Numbered from the stretch's first letter, positions 9,521 through 19,045 are shown. The stretch: 64,000 nt of DNA from Chloroflexota bacterium (GCA_022826485.1 JAJDUU010000009.1:1-64000); one strand, 5' to 3'. Made by a program: numbers and translations. Notes: generated by a model not told the origin, from the sequence alone.

Positions 9521-10712
9521 GCCCGCCGCGCTGGCGCTGGCCACGGGCGACGTGTTCTTCGGCTACGGCTTTGGGAGCAGCGAGCCGGGCGAGGGCGAGG
9601 TGGTCTTCAACACCAGCATGACGGGCTATCAGGAAATCACGACCGACGCGTCCTATCGCGGGCAGATCGTGACGCTGACCTATCCGTTGATCAACAACTA
9701 CGGCGTGAACGCCGATGACGTGGAGTCGCGACGTCCGTGGATCGCGGGGCTCGTCGTGCGCGAGTTGGCGCCGACATCCAGCAACTGGCGCGCGGACGGT
9801 GGGTTGGGCGGGTTTCTGGCAGAGCACGGCATTGCCGGGATCATGGGCATCGACACGCGCTCGCTGGTGCGGGTGATCCGCCGCACGGGTCCGGCGCCCA
9901 GCCGGCTGGTCCGCGCTCCCCACGACGTGTCCCGTGGCGCCTCGACCTTCCACTGGCTGCGGGGAGCGCATCCGGGCGCCGCAGCCTGGGCCGAGAGCCA
10001 AGTTGAGCGTGCGCAGGACTTGCCTCCCTACGACGACCAGCCGTTCGTTTCCGAAGTCACCGTCCCCGAGCCGTTTACCGCCACCAGCGCGCCGTGGGCG
10101 CCCTGGCCGGAGCCGCGGCGGCGAGATCGGGAGCCGCGCATCGCGCTCCTGGACATTGGCGTCAAGACGAACATCGTGCGCTCGCTCGCCCGCCGGGGCG
10201 CCGAGGTGCACGTGCTGCCCTACGGCTCCACCCCAGGGGATATTGCCGCGCTGCAGCCCGACGGCGTGGTCGTGGGCAATGGACCGGGTGATCCCGTGCA
10301 GGCCGACCGGGCCGTCGAAACCGTCCGCGCCATGATCGGCCGCTATCCGCTGATGGGCATTTGCCTGGGACATCAGGTCCTGGGGCTGGCGATCGGGGCC
10401 ACCACGAGCCGCCTGCCCTTCGGCCACCGCGGGGCGAACCACCCGGTGCAGGACCTGACGGATGGGCGGGTGCACATCACGTCGCAGAATCACGGCTTTC
10501 AGGTGGACGCGGAGTCGATTCCGGCCGACAGCGGCTTCGCCGTGAGCCACGTGAATCTGAATGACGGCTCGGTCGAGGGCCTGAGCCATGAGCGCCTGCC
10601 GGTGTTTTCCATCCAATACCACCCCGAGGCCAGTCCGGGACCGCAAGACAACCAGTACCTATTCGACCGGTTCCTGGATGCGATCGAGGGCGTGGGCGGG
10701 CAGGCAGCTTGA
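9510..10712 (+). CDS. carA: Carbamoyl-phosphate synthase small subunit (glutaminase)
   Basis: Supplies ammonia from glutamine to CarB. 400 aa. The N-terminal domain has TGDVFFGYGFG and VFNTSMTGYQEI; the C-terminal class I glutaminase domain has nucleophile Cys in GICLGHQ, a conserved SQNHGF, and YHPEASPGP carrying the catalytic His and Glu. Starts at ATG 9510 inside the end of pyrC. carB follows after 27 nt. Confidence 0.97.
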
Positions 10713-10739
10713 CGGCGTCGGCGGCCCGAGGACGCGTGA

Positions 10740-13700
10740 GTGGCTGACCTCGAGAGCGTGCTGGTGATCGGCTCGGGGCCGATCGTGATCGGGCAGGCGG
10801 CGGAGTTCGACTACGCCGGGACGCAGGCCTGCAAGGCGCTGCGCGAGGAGGGCGTGCGCTCGATCCTGGTCAACTCGAACCCCGCCACGATCATGACGGA
10901 CGAGGGCATCGCTGATCGGGTGTACATCGAGCCCATCACGCGCGACGTGCTGGCGCGGGTCATCGAGCGGGAACGGCCGCAGGGGCTGCTGGCGTCCATG
11001 GGCGGACAGACGGGCCTCAACATGGCCGTGGAGCTTGCCGAGGCCGGCATCTTGGAGGCGGCGGGCGTGCGGATTCTGGGCACGCCGCTGGAAGGGATCC
11101 AAGACGCGGAGGACCGGGAACGATTTCGGGACTTGATGCGGCGCATCGGCGAGCCGGTGCCCGAGAGCCGCACGGTGACTTCGCTGCCCGAAGCCTGGGA
11201 TTTCGCCCGCTCCTGCGGCTTCCCCCTGGTGGTGCGCCCGGCCTACACGCTGGGCGGCACGGGCGGTGGCTTCGCGCGGCATGAGGACGAGTTCGAAGCG
11301 GTGGTGAACGCCGGGCTGCAAGCGAGTCCCATCGGCCAGGTGTTGGTCGAGCGCTCACTGGCCGGATGGAAAGAGGTCGAGTACGAGGTGATGCGCGACG
11401 GCGCCAACAACTGCATCACCGTCTGCAACATGGAGAACTTCGATCCGATGGGCGTGCACACGGGCGACTCCATCGTGTTCGCGCCCAGCCAAACCCTCAG
11501 CGACAAGGAGTACCAGATGCTCCGGTCGGCGGCGCTGCGGATCATCCGCGCGCTGCGCGTGGAGGGCGGGTGCAACGTCCAATTCGCGCTCGATACCGAC
11601 TCCTTCGACTACGCCGTGATCGAGGTGAATCCGCGCGTGAGCCGGTCATCCGCGCTCGCGTCGAAGGCCACGGGGTATCCGATCGCGCGCATCGCCGCCA
11701 AGATTGCCCTGGGCCGGCGGCTCGATGAGCTGCCCAATCCGATCACCCAGCGGACTTGCGCCGCGTTCGAGCCCGCGCTCGACTACGTGGTGACCAAGAT
11801 CCCGCGCTGGCCGTTCGACAAGTTCGCGCACGCCGACCGGCGCCTAGGCACGCAGATGAAGGCGACCGGCGAGGTGATGGCGATCGAGCGGACCATCGAA
11901 GCCTGCCTCAACAAGGCCGTTCGCGGGCTGGAAATGGGCGGCCGCACGTTGCTCTGGGAGGACCCGGCGTGGGCCAATGACGACGAGGCCATCTGGTGGC
12001 GCATCGACCACGCGCACGACGAGCGGCTGTGGGCCATCATGGCGGCCCTGCGGCGCGGCGCCGAACCAGCGGAGATTGCCCGGCGGTCGCGCATCGACAT
12101 CTTCTTCATCGACAAGATGGCTGGCATCCACGCCATGGAGCGCCGCCTGCTCGACGAACCGCTGACGGCCGACCTGCTGTGGGATGCCAAGCGGATGGGC
12201 TTCTCCGACGAGATGATCGCCGCGCTGGCCGACGACTTGCCGCAGCGCGTGCGGGAGCGGCGCGAGACCTATGGAATCACCCCGGTTTACAAGATGGTGG
12301 ATACGTGCGCGGCCGAGTTCGATGCCGTCACGCCGTACTACTGGAGCACCTACGAACACGAAAACGAGGCGCAGCCGGAGGCCGATTCGCCGGCGGTGGT
12401 GATCGGCAGCGGACCGATTCGGATTGGCCAGGGCATCGAGTTCGACTACTGCTCGGTGCACGCGGCGTGGGCCTTGCAGGCGGCGGGACGCGCCAGCGTG
12501 ATGATCAACTCGAACCCGGAAACCGTGAGCACCGACTTCGACTCGTCCACGCGGCTCTATTTCGAGGCGCTCGACGTGGAGAGCGTGGCCGACGTGCTCG
12601 CCAACGAGGGCCAGCGCGCCGGGATGCCGCCCGCCATCGCGCAGTTTGGCGGCCAGACGGCCATCAACCTGGCCGAGCCGCTCTACACGCTGGGCCATGA
12701 GATTGCGGGCGGCGGCCCAGGAAGCATCGACGAGGCGGAGGATCGGGCCAAGTTCGACCGGTTCCTCGAACGGCTGGGGCTGCTGCGTCCGCCGGGGGCC
12801 ACGGTGACGCGCATGCGCGACGCGGTGACCGTGGCGGAGCAGCTGGAATACCCGGTGCTCGTGCGCCCGTCCTATGTCCTGGGCGGGCGGGCCATGGAGA
12901 TTGTCGACAACCGGGCGGAACTGGAGCGCTATATCCGGGAGGTCACGCAGCCGTCGCCGGAACGCCCGGTGCTGGTCGACAAGTACCTGGAGGGTCGAGA
13001 GCTCGAAGTCGACGCGATCTGCGACGGCACGGACACCCTGATTCCCGGGATCATGGAACACATCGAGCGGGCCGGCGTCCACTCCGGCGACAGCTTTGCG
13101 GTGTATCCGCCGGTCACGGCCTCGGAGGCGACGCAGCAAGCGATCCTGGACGCCACGCGGCGAATCTGCGCGGGGCTGGGCGCGCGCGGGCTTGTGAACG
13201 TGCAGTACGTGGAATACGACGGCGACGTCTACGTGCTGGAGGTGAATCCACGCTCCAGCCGCACGGTGCCGTTCCTGAGCAAGGCCACGGGGATTCCCAT
13301 GGTGCGGCTGGCGATGCAGACGCTGTTTGGCGCCTCGCTGCGGGAGTTGGGTTGGGAGCCGGGCCTGGCGCCGGTGTCTCCCCTGGTGGCCGTGAAGGCT
13401 CCGGTGTTCTCGATGGCCAAGCTCTCGGGCGTTGACACCTATCTCGGCCCGGAGATGAAGAGCACGGGCGAAGTGATGGGCGTGGATCGCGCGTTTCCGC
13501 CGGCCCTGCTGAAGGCCATGATCGCGGCCGGCAACGCGCTGCCGCCCGACGGCGACGTGCTGCTCTCGATCGCCGATCGCGACAAGCCGGCGGCGGTCGA
13601 CATCATCCAACGCTTGGACAAGCTGGGGTATGGGCTCGCCGCGACGGAGGGCACGGCGCGCCTGATCCGCGACCTTGGGTTTCGGGCTCGCACGGTGGCC

Positions 13701-13961
13701 AAAATGCGCGCCGGCACGCCGAACGTGGAGCAGTTCATTCGCTCGGGGAGCAGCGTGCTGGTGGTCAACACGCTGACGGGCGGACGGCAGACGCTGCAAG
13801 ACGGCCACTACCTGCGGCGGGCGGCCGCGGAGACGCGCACGCCCTGCCTCACCACGCTGGAGACGGTGCACACGCTGCTGGATGCGCTGGAAACGACGCG
13901 CGGCACGTTCGACGTGCGCACGATCGACGAATACCGCGGCGCCCCAATGGCGACCGCGTGA
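10740..13961 (+). CDS. carB: Carbamoyl-phosphate synthase large subunit
   Basis: Makes carbamoyl phosphate for the pyrimidine and arginine pathways. 1073 aa, the standard length, from GTG 10740. Two homologous halves begin with LVIGSGPIVIGQAAEFDY and VVIGSGPIRIGQGIEFDY, each followed by an ATP-grasp domain (TLGGTGGGF; YVLGGRAMEI). The last 130 residues form the MGS-like allosteric domain (GTARLIRDLGF, NTLTGGR). The stop overlaps the pyrK GTG. Confidence 0.98.
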   Translation: MADLESVLVIGSGPIVIGQAAEFDYAGTQACKALREEGVRSILVNSNPATIMTDEGIADRVYIEPITRDVLARVIERERPQGLLASMGGQTGLNMAVELAEAGILEAAGVRILGTPLEGIQDAEDRERFRDLMRRIGEPVPESRTVTSLPEAWDFARSCGFPLVVRPAYTLGGTGGGFARHEDEFEAVVNAGLQASPIGQVLVERSLAGWKEVEYEVMRDGANNCITVCNMENFDPMGVHTGDSIVFAPSQTLSDKEYQMLRSAALRIIRALRVEGGCNVQFALDTDSFDYAVIEVNPRVSRSSALASKATGYPIARIAAKIALGRRLDELPNPITQRTCAAFEPALDYVVTKIPRWPFDKFAHADRRLGTQMKATGEVMAIERTIEACLNKAVRGLEMGGRTLLWEDPAWANDDEAIWWRIDHAHDERLWAIMAALRRGAEPAEIARRSRIDIFFIDKMAGIHAMERRLLDEPLTADLLWDAKRMGFSDEMIAALADDLPQRVRERRETYGITPVYKMVDTCAAEFDAVTPYYWSTYEHENEAQPEADSPAVVIGSGPIRIGQGIEFDYCSVHAAWALQAAGRASVMINSNPETVSTDFDSSTRLYFEALDVESVADVLANEGQRAGMPPAIAQFGGQTAINLAEPLYTLGHEIAGGGPGSIDEAEDRAKFDRFLERLGLLRPPGATVTRMRDAVTVAEQLEYPVLVRPSYVLGGRAMEIVDNRAELERYIREVTQPSPERPVLVDKYLEGRELEVDAICDGTDTLIPGIMEHIERAGVHSGDSFAVYPPVTASEATQQAILDATRRICAGLGARGLVNVQYVEYDGDVYVLEVNPRSSRTVPFLSKATGIPMVRLAMQTLFGASLRELGWEPGLAPVSPLVAVKAPVFSMAKLSGVDTYLGPEMKSTGEVMGVDRAFPPALLKAMIAAGNALPPDGDVLLSIADRDKPAAVDIIQRLDKLGYGLAATEGTARLIRDLGFRARTVAKMRAGTPNVEQFIRSGSSVLVVNTLTGGRQTLQDGHYLRRAAAETRTPCLTTLETVHTLLDALETTRGTFDVRTIDEYRGAPMATA

Positions 13962-14761
13962 AAGCGATCCAGGAGACGGCGCGCGTCATCCGCAACGAGC
14001 GGATCACCAAGCGTCTGTGGTGGTGCACCTACGAGTCGCCGGGCATCGCCGCGACGGCGCGCGCCGGGCAGTTTGCCCACGCGCTGTGCGGCGACCCCTG
14101 GAGCTTCGATCCCATGCTGCGGCGGCCGTTAAGTTTCAGCCGCGTGGACCAGGCGGAGGGTCGCATTGCGTTCCTGATCGATGTCGTCGGTCGGGGCACC
14201 GACTGGCTCGTGCGTCAGGACCCCGGCGCCGAGATTGATCTGCTCGGCCCGCTGGGGACGTGGTTCGAGTGGCAACCGGATTCCACGCGCGCGCTCTTCG
14301 TTGGCGGAGGCATCGGGCTGGCGCCGCTCCTGGTGATGGCCGACGGCGCTGCGGCCGGCGGCGTGGAGTCCACCATTCTGTGCGGCGCGCGGGATGCGGC
14401 GGGCGTGACCCCGGCGGACTGGATTCCCGAGCGGGCCACCTATCTGACCGCCACCGACGACGGCTCGCAGGGGCACGCGGGCGTGATCACCGATCTCGTG
14501 CCCAACTGGTGGGACTGGGCGGAGCAAGTCTTCGTCTGCGGTCCAACGCCCATGCTAGAGGCGATATCGACGCTGAGCGAGAGCCTCGGACTACGCCGGG
14601 GCCAACGCCCCGTCTTCGCGTCGCTCGAAGCGCGCATGGGTTGCGCCGTCGGCGTGTGCTACTCATGCGTTGTCCGGACCACGCATGGCGTGAAGCGTGT
14701 GTGTAGGGACGGGCCAGTCTTTCGTCAAGACACACTCTCGTGGCAATGGACCCACGATTAG
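13958..14761 (+). CDS. pyrK: Dihydroorotate dehydrogenase electron-transfer subunit
   Basis: Iron-sulfur flavoprotein that passes electrons from class 1B dihydroorotate dehydrogenase to NAD. 267 aa. An N-terminal FAD-binding barrel (RRPLSFSRVD), the NAD-binding GGGIGLAPLL and FVCGPTPMLEA, and a C-terminal 2Fe-2S motif CAVGVCYSC plus a distal Cys in VCRDGPVF are all present. It overlaps carB by 4 nt. The catalytic partner pyrD, normally adjacent, does not follow: the next 200 bp are non-coding and of visibly lower GC. Confidence 0.92.
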   Translation: MKAIQETARVIRNERITKRLWWCTYESPGIAATARAGQFAHALCGDPWSFDPMLRRPLSFSRVDQAEGRIAFLIDVVGRGTDWLVRQDPGAEIDLLGPLGTWFEWQPDSTRALFVGGGIGLAPLLVMADGAAAGGVESTILCGARDAAGVTPADWIPERATYLTATDDGSQGHAGVITDLVPNWWDWAEQVFVCGPTPMLEAISTLSESLGLRRGQRPVFASLEARMGCAVGVCYSCVVRTTHGVKRVCRDGPVFRQDTLSWQWTHD

Positions 14762-14960
14762 AGCACCCGACAGCACACCAATTGCCGCAATGCAAGGTGG
14801 CAAGAAGCTACCGAACACGGTGCTGTCACTGATCTGCCTGGTATTGCCACGATTACGCTTCGGATAGATTCAACTCTGGTCCGAACCTTGCATCCGACGA
14901 TCAGAGTGTGCCATGATGCCGCGATCGAACTCGTATTGTTCTACAGGAGCGGAGAGTCAG

Positions 14961-15221
14961 ATGGAGCTCAAAGAAGTTGTATCTTCCAGCGACTGGCAGC
15001 AGCGACCGCAGCGATCACGCCGCATCAGCCCTGAGATTCGCAAGATCGTCGACCGTCTAGATAAGACGACGCGTGGCGAATGGGTAGTGATTAGCCTGAC
15101 GGAACAGGAAAAGAAGCGTCAGCCCACGATTCGCGGCCGGATTCAGTCGGCTGCCGCGCAGTCGGGCTTCAAGGTGAAGTTTGAAATGCGGGCGGGCGAC
15201 CTGGGCGTTCAAAAAGCCTAA
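14961..15221 (+). CDS. Small hypothetical protein (86 aa)
   Basis: I do not recognise this gene. ATG 14961 follows GGAGCGGAGAG; the track adds 16 unconvincing residues upstream. The product is basic and charged (RPQRSRRISPEIRKIVDRLDKT), with WVVISLTEQEKKR and a basic C-terminal half (GRIQSAAAQSGFKVKFEM), so nucleic-acid binding is possible but unproven. No membrane segment. Its surroundings (14762-15250) look poorer in GC than the flanks, which may mark transferred DNA. It is convergent with the gluconate-dehydrogenase-type genes and shares a hairpin with them. Confidence 0.6.
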   Translation: MELKEVVSSSDWQQRPQRSRRISPEIRKIVDRLDKTTRGEWVVISLTEQEKKRQPTIRGRIQSAAAQSGFKVKFEMRAGDLGVQKA

Positions 15222-15229
15222 GCCAATAT

Positions 15230-15250
15230 CGACGGTCTTTAGCCGTCGAA
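15230..15250. terminator. Hairpin between convergent genes
   Basis: TCGACGG-TCTTTAG-CCGTCGA is a perfect 7-bp stem exactly between the stop of the 86-aa gene and the stop of the convergent dehydrogenase subunit. There is no strong T-tract on either side, so it is a possible bidirectional terminator only. Confidence 0.5.
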
Positions 15251-15251
15251 A

Positions 15252-15710
15252 TTAAATCCGACGCCAGGTTCGGTTTCGCTGTCGCACCCCATCGAGCAGG
15301 TCGGGGTCGAACGGTCGTGCTTTGGTGAAACCATCGGGCTGTGGATTTTCGGGTGTGAATCCCACGGCACGGCGCACTTCGGGGCTGGTGTAGTAGACGT
15401 TGAATGTCTGCTTGACCAGGGCGGTAAATGCGTCGGGTTCGGCCGCCTCAACGGCTCGCAAGATTTCGGGTCGAGCCTGCGGCTCGACGGCGAGGAATCC
15501 GCACGATCCAGCGGCGATATCGATGGCTTGCAATGCCTCGAGGATCGTCCGGCGCAGGTCCGGGGTATCGGCGAGGACGGCGTCAAGGCGCTGAGCGCCG
15601 CCGGATTCGCCGGCTCCCGGGCGGTCCCCTTCCGGCGGAATGATCACGTCGAGGACGGCCGTCGCGAGGCGCGATTGCTCGTCGGTCAGGAACCGCGGGT
15701 CGGCGCTCAT
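15252..15710 (-). CDS. Gluconate 2-dehydrogenase subunit 3-like protein
   Basis: Small partner of membrane-type GMC dehydrogenases. 152 aa from ATG 15710, which overlaps the GMC stop (ATGA); the 11 upstream residues of the track ORF are dropped. FLTDEQSRLATAVLDVIIPPEGDRPGAGESG is the typical start of this family, and the FNVYYTSPEVRRAVGF region also fits. In well-studied systems this subunit carries a Tat signal; none is seen here, so the complex may be cytoplasmic or exported by other means. No cytochrome subunit is adjacent. Confidence 0.85.
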   Translation of the reverse strand: MSADPRFLTDEQSRLATAVLDVIIPPEGDRPGAGESGGAQRLDAVLADTPDLRRTILEALQAIDIAAGSCGFLAVEPQARPEILRAVEAAEPDAFTALVKQTFNVYYTSPEVRRAVGFTPENPQPDGFTKARPFDPDLLDGVRQRNRTWRRI

Positions 15711-17323
15711 GCCACGATCTCGCGACGGTTGGCGCTCATCCACTTCGCGGTGCGCAACGCCAGGGCTTGAATGGTGCTGGTGGGGTTGACCGGCGCCCCG
15801 GTGACGAAGAGGCTGGCGTCAACCACGAATAGGTTGGGCACGTCGTGGGCGCGCCCCCAGCGGTCCACGACCGAGGTCTCCGGATCGTCGCCCATGCGCG
15901 CGGTTCCCATGAGGTGCCAGCCCGACTCGGGCACGCAGGGCAGCTCCCGGACCTCATGTGCGCCGCACGTTTCGAGGAGCTCGCGCGCCCGCGCGACCAC
16001 GAAATCGATCGCGCGCTGGGTGTTATCGCTGAGCGTGTAGCTGATCTTGGGCGCCGGGATGCCGTGGCTGTCGGTGAGGGTGTCGTCGAGCGTGACCCGG
16101 TTGTGAAGCTCGGGGAGATCCTCGGTCATCGCGGTGATCGACAAGGTGCGACCGAGACGGTTTCGCATCACGCGATGATGATCGGCGCCCCAGGGCACGC
16201 GGTGCGCCGTGAATCCTCCGAGCGCCGTGGTCAGCGGCCCGAAGTCGTGATGCAACTGCATCTGGCAGCCGCGAACGAAGCCCCGCGACGGGTCGGACTC
16301 GTAGAACTCCTGACAGTGGAGCAACACGCCCAGCGGACCCTGATAGCCCTCGAGGTGCTCCTCGAACTCGCCGCTCACGAATCCAATTGGATGAAACATG
16401 AGGTTGCGGCCGACATAGCCGCTTGAATTGGCCAGTCCGTGCGGGAAGAGCGCCGATGCGGAGGTGAGGAGCAGGCGCGGGGTGCCGACGCCGTTGCAGG
16501 CCACCACGACCGCGCGCGCGGCCTGATGCCGCGCCACGCCGTCCCGGTCGTAGTAAACGGCGCCGGACGCGCGGCCACGGGTATCGACGGTGATCTCGCG
16601 CACGCGAGCGTGCGTGATGAGGCGCGCGCCAAGGTCGAGGGCCTTGGGCCAATAGGTGACATGGGCGCTCGACATGGCGCCGTTGGGGCACCCCAGGTCG
16701 CAGGGGCCGCAACGGTTGCACACCTCGCGGCCGTCGCCGTACGGGGCCGTCAGCAGGGCGCCGTCGGCGGGCCACCAGTGCCAGCCGAGCTTCTCGAGTC
16801 CCTCGATGAAGACGTAGGCGGCGCGATCGAGGGCGACCGGCGGCAGCGGCCGCGGGCCGCGCGGCGGATTGGCGGGATCGCCGTTGAGCCCGGCCACGCC
16901 GACGTTGATGTCGTTCTCTTCGTAGAAGGGCTCCAGGTCCTCGTAGACGATGGGCCAATCGTCGGCGACGCCGTCGAGCGTGCGGACACGAAAGTCCGAG
17001 GGGCGAAATCTCGGAAAGTGACCCGCCCAGTGGATGGTGCTGCCGCCCACGGCGTTGAACATGAGCGGCGAGATGGGCGTGTCGGCGTTGTTCAGCGGGT
17101 AGTCCTCGGGTCGTCCGCGCACGTTGGGATCGTTGGAGAAATCGGTCTGCCGGTGGACTTCCCAGTCCGGCAGCTCGTGCGGATAGTCGGTCCGATCCAG
17201 CCACCCGCCCTGCTCCAAACAGGTGACCTTGATGCCGTCTCGGGCGAGCGACCAGGCGACGGCCGCCCCGGACGCGCCGGCGCCGATGATGAGGACATCG
17301 GTGGCGTCGTGGTCGTGAGACAT
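15707..17323 (-). CDS. GMC-family FAD-dependent oxidoreductase (gluconate/glucose dehydrogenase type)
   Basis: Oxidises a sugar or alcohol using FAD. About 538 aa from ATG 17323 (MSHDHDATDVLIIGAGASG); ATG 17353 is the alternative, and the much longer track start is antisense noise. N-terminal Rossmann motif GAGASGAAVAWSLA; a mid-protein Cys cluster CNRCGPCDLGCP such as binds a 3Fe-4S centre in FAD-linked glucose and gluconate dehydrogenases; C-terminal GWHLMGTARMGDDP with the catalytic-region His and APVNPTSTIQALA. No signal peptide. Coupled to the small subunit downstream. The substrate is unknown. Confidence 0.88.
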   Translation of the reverse strand: MSHDHDATDVLIIGAGASGAAVAWSLARDGIKVTCLEQGGWLDRTDYPHELPDWEVHRQTDFSNDPNVRGRPEDYPLNNADTPISPLMFNAVGGSTIHWAGHFPRFRPSDFRVRTLDGVADDWPIVYEDLEPFYEENDINVGVAGLNGDPANPPRGPRPLPPVALDRAAYVFIEGLEKLGWHWWPADGALLTAPYGDGREVCNRCGPCDLGCPNGAMSSAHVTYWPKALDLGARLITHARVREITVDTRGRASGAVYYDRDGVARHQAARAVVVACNGVGTPRLLLTSASALFPHGLANSSGYVGRNLMFHPIGFVSGEFEEHLEGYQGPLGVLLHCQEFYESDPSRGFVRGCQMQLHHDFGPLTTALGGFTAHRVPWGADHHRVMRNRLGRTLSITAMTEDLPELHNRVTLDDTLTDSHGIPAPKISYTLSDNTQRAIDFVVARARELLETCGAHEVRELPCVPESGWHLMGTARMGDDPETSVVDRWGRAHDVPNLFVVDASLFVTGAPVNPTSTIQALALRTAKWMSANRREIVA

Positions 17324-17399
17324 CGCGCTGGGCTCGTGGGCGAGACCGCTCATGCTAGCGCGTTGCCGGTGATTGCTGGGGAGGTGGACGTGGGCTATC

Positions 17400-17419
17400 C
17401 CAGGCTGCACGCAGCCTGG
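17400..17419. repeat. Perfect inverted repeat between the 73-aa ORF and the GMC gene
   Basis: CCAGGCTGC-AC-GCAGCCTGG, a 9-bp palindrome, lies 18 nt past the stop of the 73-aa ORF. No T-tract follows on the minus strand. It may be a terminator remnant, RNA processing site or operator. Confidence 0.5.
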
Positions 17420-17436
17420 CCACCGGGCGGACCCGG

Positions 17437-17658
17437 TTAAGTCGCGTCGTCGGGATCGGGCCGGGGGACGGCTGTGCCGCGGCGGCCTTCGAGAACCTCC
17501 ATGGCCAGCAGCACCGTCTCGTAGGCCTCCGTCGCTCGACGGCCGTCGTCGTCGCGAAACTGCGGCGGCAGGCGTTCGAAGTCGCCTTCCGCCATCTGCG
17601 CGACCTTGCGCTGGAGCCAGGCCCGCAGGCGCTCCCATTGATCGGCGCGGGGCTCCAC
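17437..17658 (-). CDS. Small hypothetical protein coupled to cca (73 aa)
   Basis: Function not recognised. GTG 17658 lies 4 nt after the cca stop, which suggests coupling; the track start inside cca is unlikely. The product is acidic and charged (WERLRAWLQRKVAQMAEGDFERLPPQF, then AYETVLLAMEVLEG), probably helical and soluble. It could be a real small protein of the cca operon. Evidence is limited to position, start spacing and protein-like composition. Confidence 0.55.
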   Translation of the reverse strand: MEPRADQWERLRAWLQRKVAQMAEGDFERLPPQFRDDDGRRATEAYETVLLAMEVLEGRRGTAVPRPDPDDAT

Positions 17659-17662
17659 GGCG

Positions 17663-19045
17663 CTAGGAGTTAGCCGCTGCGGCCGGTACGGCGAATTCGT
17701 CGTCAACCAGCTCGCGCGCGATGGCGGTGGCTCCCTCCGTGTCGTCCGGGGCCAGCTCACCGTCGAGCACCAGATTGAGCAGGTGCTGCTTGATGGGCTT
17801 GATCCACGGGCCCGGCGGGCGCTGGAATAGCTCCATGAGCGCGTGGCCGTCGAGCGGACTGTCGAGGGCGGTGACGTCTTGCTCGGCCATCAGGCTGTCG
17901 CAGCGCGCCCGCAGCTCGGCGACGCGGGCGAGACCCGTTTCGATGCGCCGCGGCCGATAGCTGGTGATGTCGGCCCGGGAGAGGGCGATCAGGTTGTCGA
18001 GCTCCTCGCCGGCCTCGCGGATGAAGCGCCGCACCGCGCCGTCCGTCCACGACGGTTCGTAGCCGTTGGCGCGCATGTGCAGCGCCACGATGTGCGCGAC
18101 GCGGTCGGTCAGTCGATTGTCGGCCCGCAGCCGGTCGAGGATGGCGCGCGCCATGCGGGCCCCGACCTCGGCATGGCCGTAGAAGTGCACCCGCCCGCGA
18201 CGCACGGTCTTGGTGGTGGGCTTGCCCACGTCGTGCAGCAGGGCGCCCCAGCGCAGTTCCAACCGGTTCGGCGTCCGGGCGAGCACCCGCATGGTGTGGG
18301 CAAAGACGTCCTTGTGCTCATGACGGTCGTCCTGAACGGTGGACTGCATGGCGATCATCTCGGGAATGACGAAGTTCATCAGCCCGAGCTCCAGCAGGGC
18401 GACGATTGCCAGATGCGGTCGATCCGACGCCATGATGAGGTGCATCTCGGCGCCGATCCGCTCGGCGCTGATCGTTCCCAGGCCGGTGGCCTGGCGGCGC
18501 ATGGCAGCCATGGTGTCGCCGTCGATCGTGAAGCCGAGCTGGGCGGCGAAGCGCACGGCGCGCAGCACGCGCAGCGGGTCTTCGCGGAAGCGGTCGTCGG
18601 GAGTGCCCACGGCCCGAATCACGCGCCGCGCAATGTCGCCGAGTCCGCCCAGCGGGTCGAAGATGCGGCCGGTGGCGATGTCCTGCGTGATGGCGTTTAC
18701 CGTGAAGTCACGGCGGGAGAGATCGCCTTCGAGCGAGCGGCCAAAGGTGACGCTGGGCTTGCGCGAACCGGGTTCGTAGGTCTCCGACCGATAGGTCGTG
18801 ATCTCGACGGGCATGTCGCCGAAGACGGCGCCGATCGTGCCGAAGCGCTCACCGACGGTATAGACGTGGTCGGCGCCGGCGCGGCGCACCAACACCTTGA
18901 TCTCGGGCGGCCGCGCATCGGTGGTGAAGTCCAGATCCGTCGATTCGCGCCCCAGGACGCGGTCGCGCACGGGGCCGCCGACCAGATACAGGGCAAACCC
19001 CGCCCGCTGAAAGGCTTGCGCGAGGCGCCCGATGGGATTATTCAC
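17663..19045 (-). CDS. cca: CCA tRNA nucleotidyltransferase / poly(A) polymerase family with HD domain
   Basis: Adds or repairs the 3' CCA end of tRNAs. 460 aa. N-terminal class II nucleotidyltransferase head: LYLVGGPVRDRVLG with the metal-binding DLDF, ERFGT, then RRDFTVNAI and the RFREDPLRVLRAVRFAAQLGF neck. A downstream HD-type segment has DVFAHTMRVL and LLHDVGKPTT with H and HD ligands, as in HD-containing CCA or A-adding enzymes. Whether it adds CCA or only A cannot be told by eye. It follows the VWA operon by 15 nt. Confidence 0.93.
   Translation of the reverse strand: MNNPIGRLAQAFQRAGFALYLVGGPVRDRVLGRESTDLDFTTDARPPEIKVLVRRAGADHVYTVGERFGTIGAVFGDMPVEITTYRSETYEPGSRKPSVTFGRSLEGDLSRRDFTVNAITQDIATGRIFDPLGGLGDIARRVIRAVGTPDDRFREDPLRVLRAVRFAAQLGFTIDGDTMAAMRRQATGLGTISAERIGAEMHLIMASDRPHLAIVALLELGLMNFVIPEMIAMQSTVQDDRHEHKDVFAHTMRVLARTPNRLELRWGALLHDVGKPTTKTVRRGRVHFYGHAEVGARMARAILDRLRADNRLTDRVAHIVALHMRANGYEPSWTDGAVRRFIREAGEELDNLIALSRADITSYRPRRIETGLARVAELRARCDSLMAEQDVTALDSPLDGHALMELFQRPPGPWIKPIKQHLLNLVLDGELAPDDTEGATAIARELVDDEFAVPAAAANS

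Noticed and set aside
11844-13871. 675-aa antisense ORF within carB
   Set aside because: Same reason; carB is complete and convincing.
14762-14960. pyrD remnant after pyrK
   Set aside because: No readable fragment of dihydroorotate dehydrogenase in any frame.
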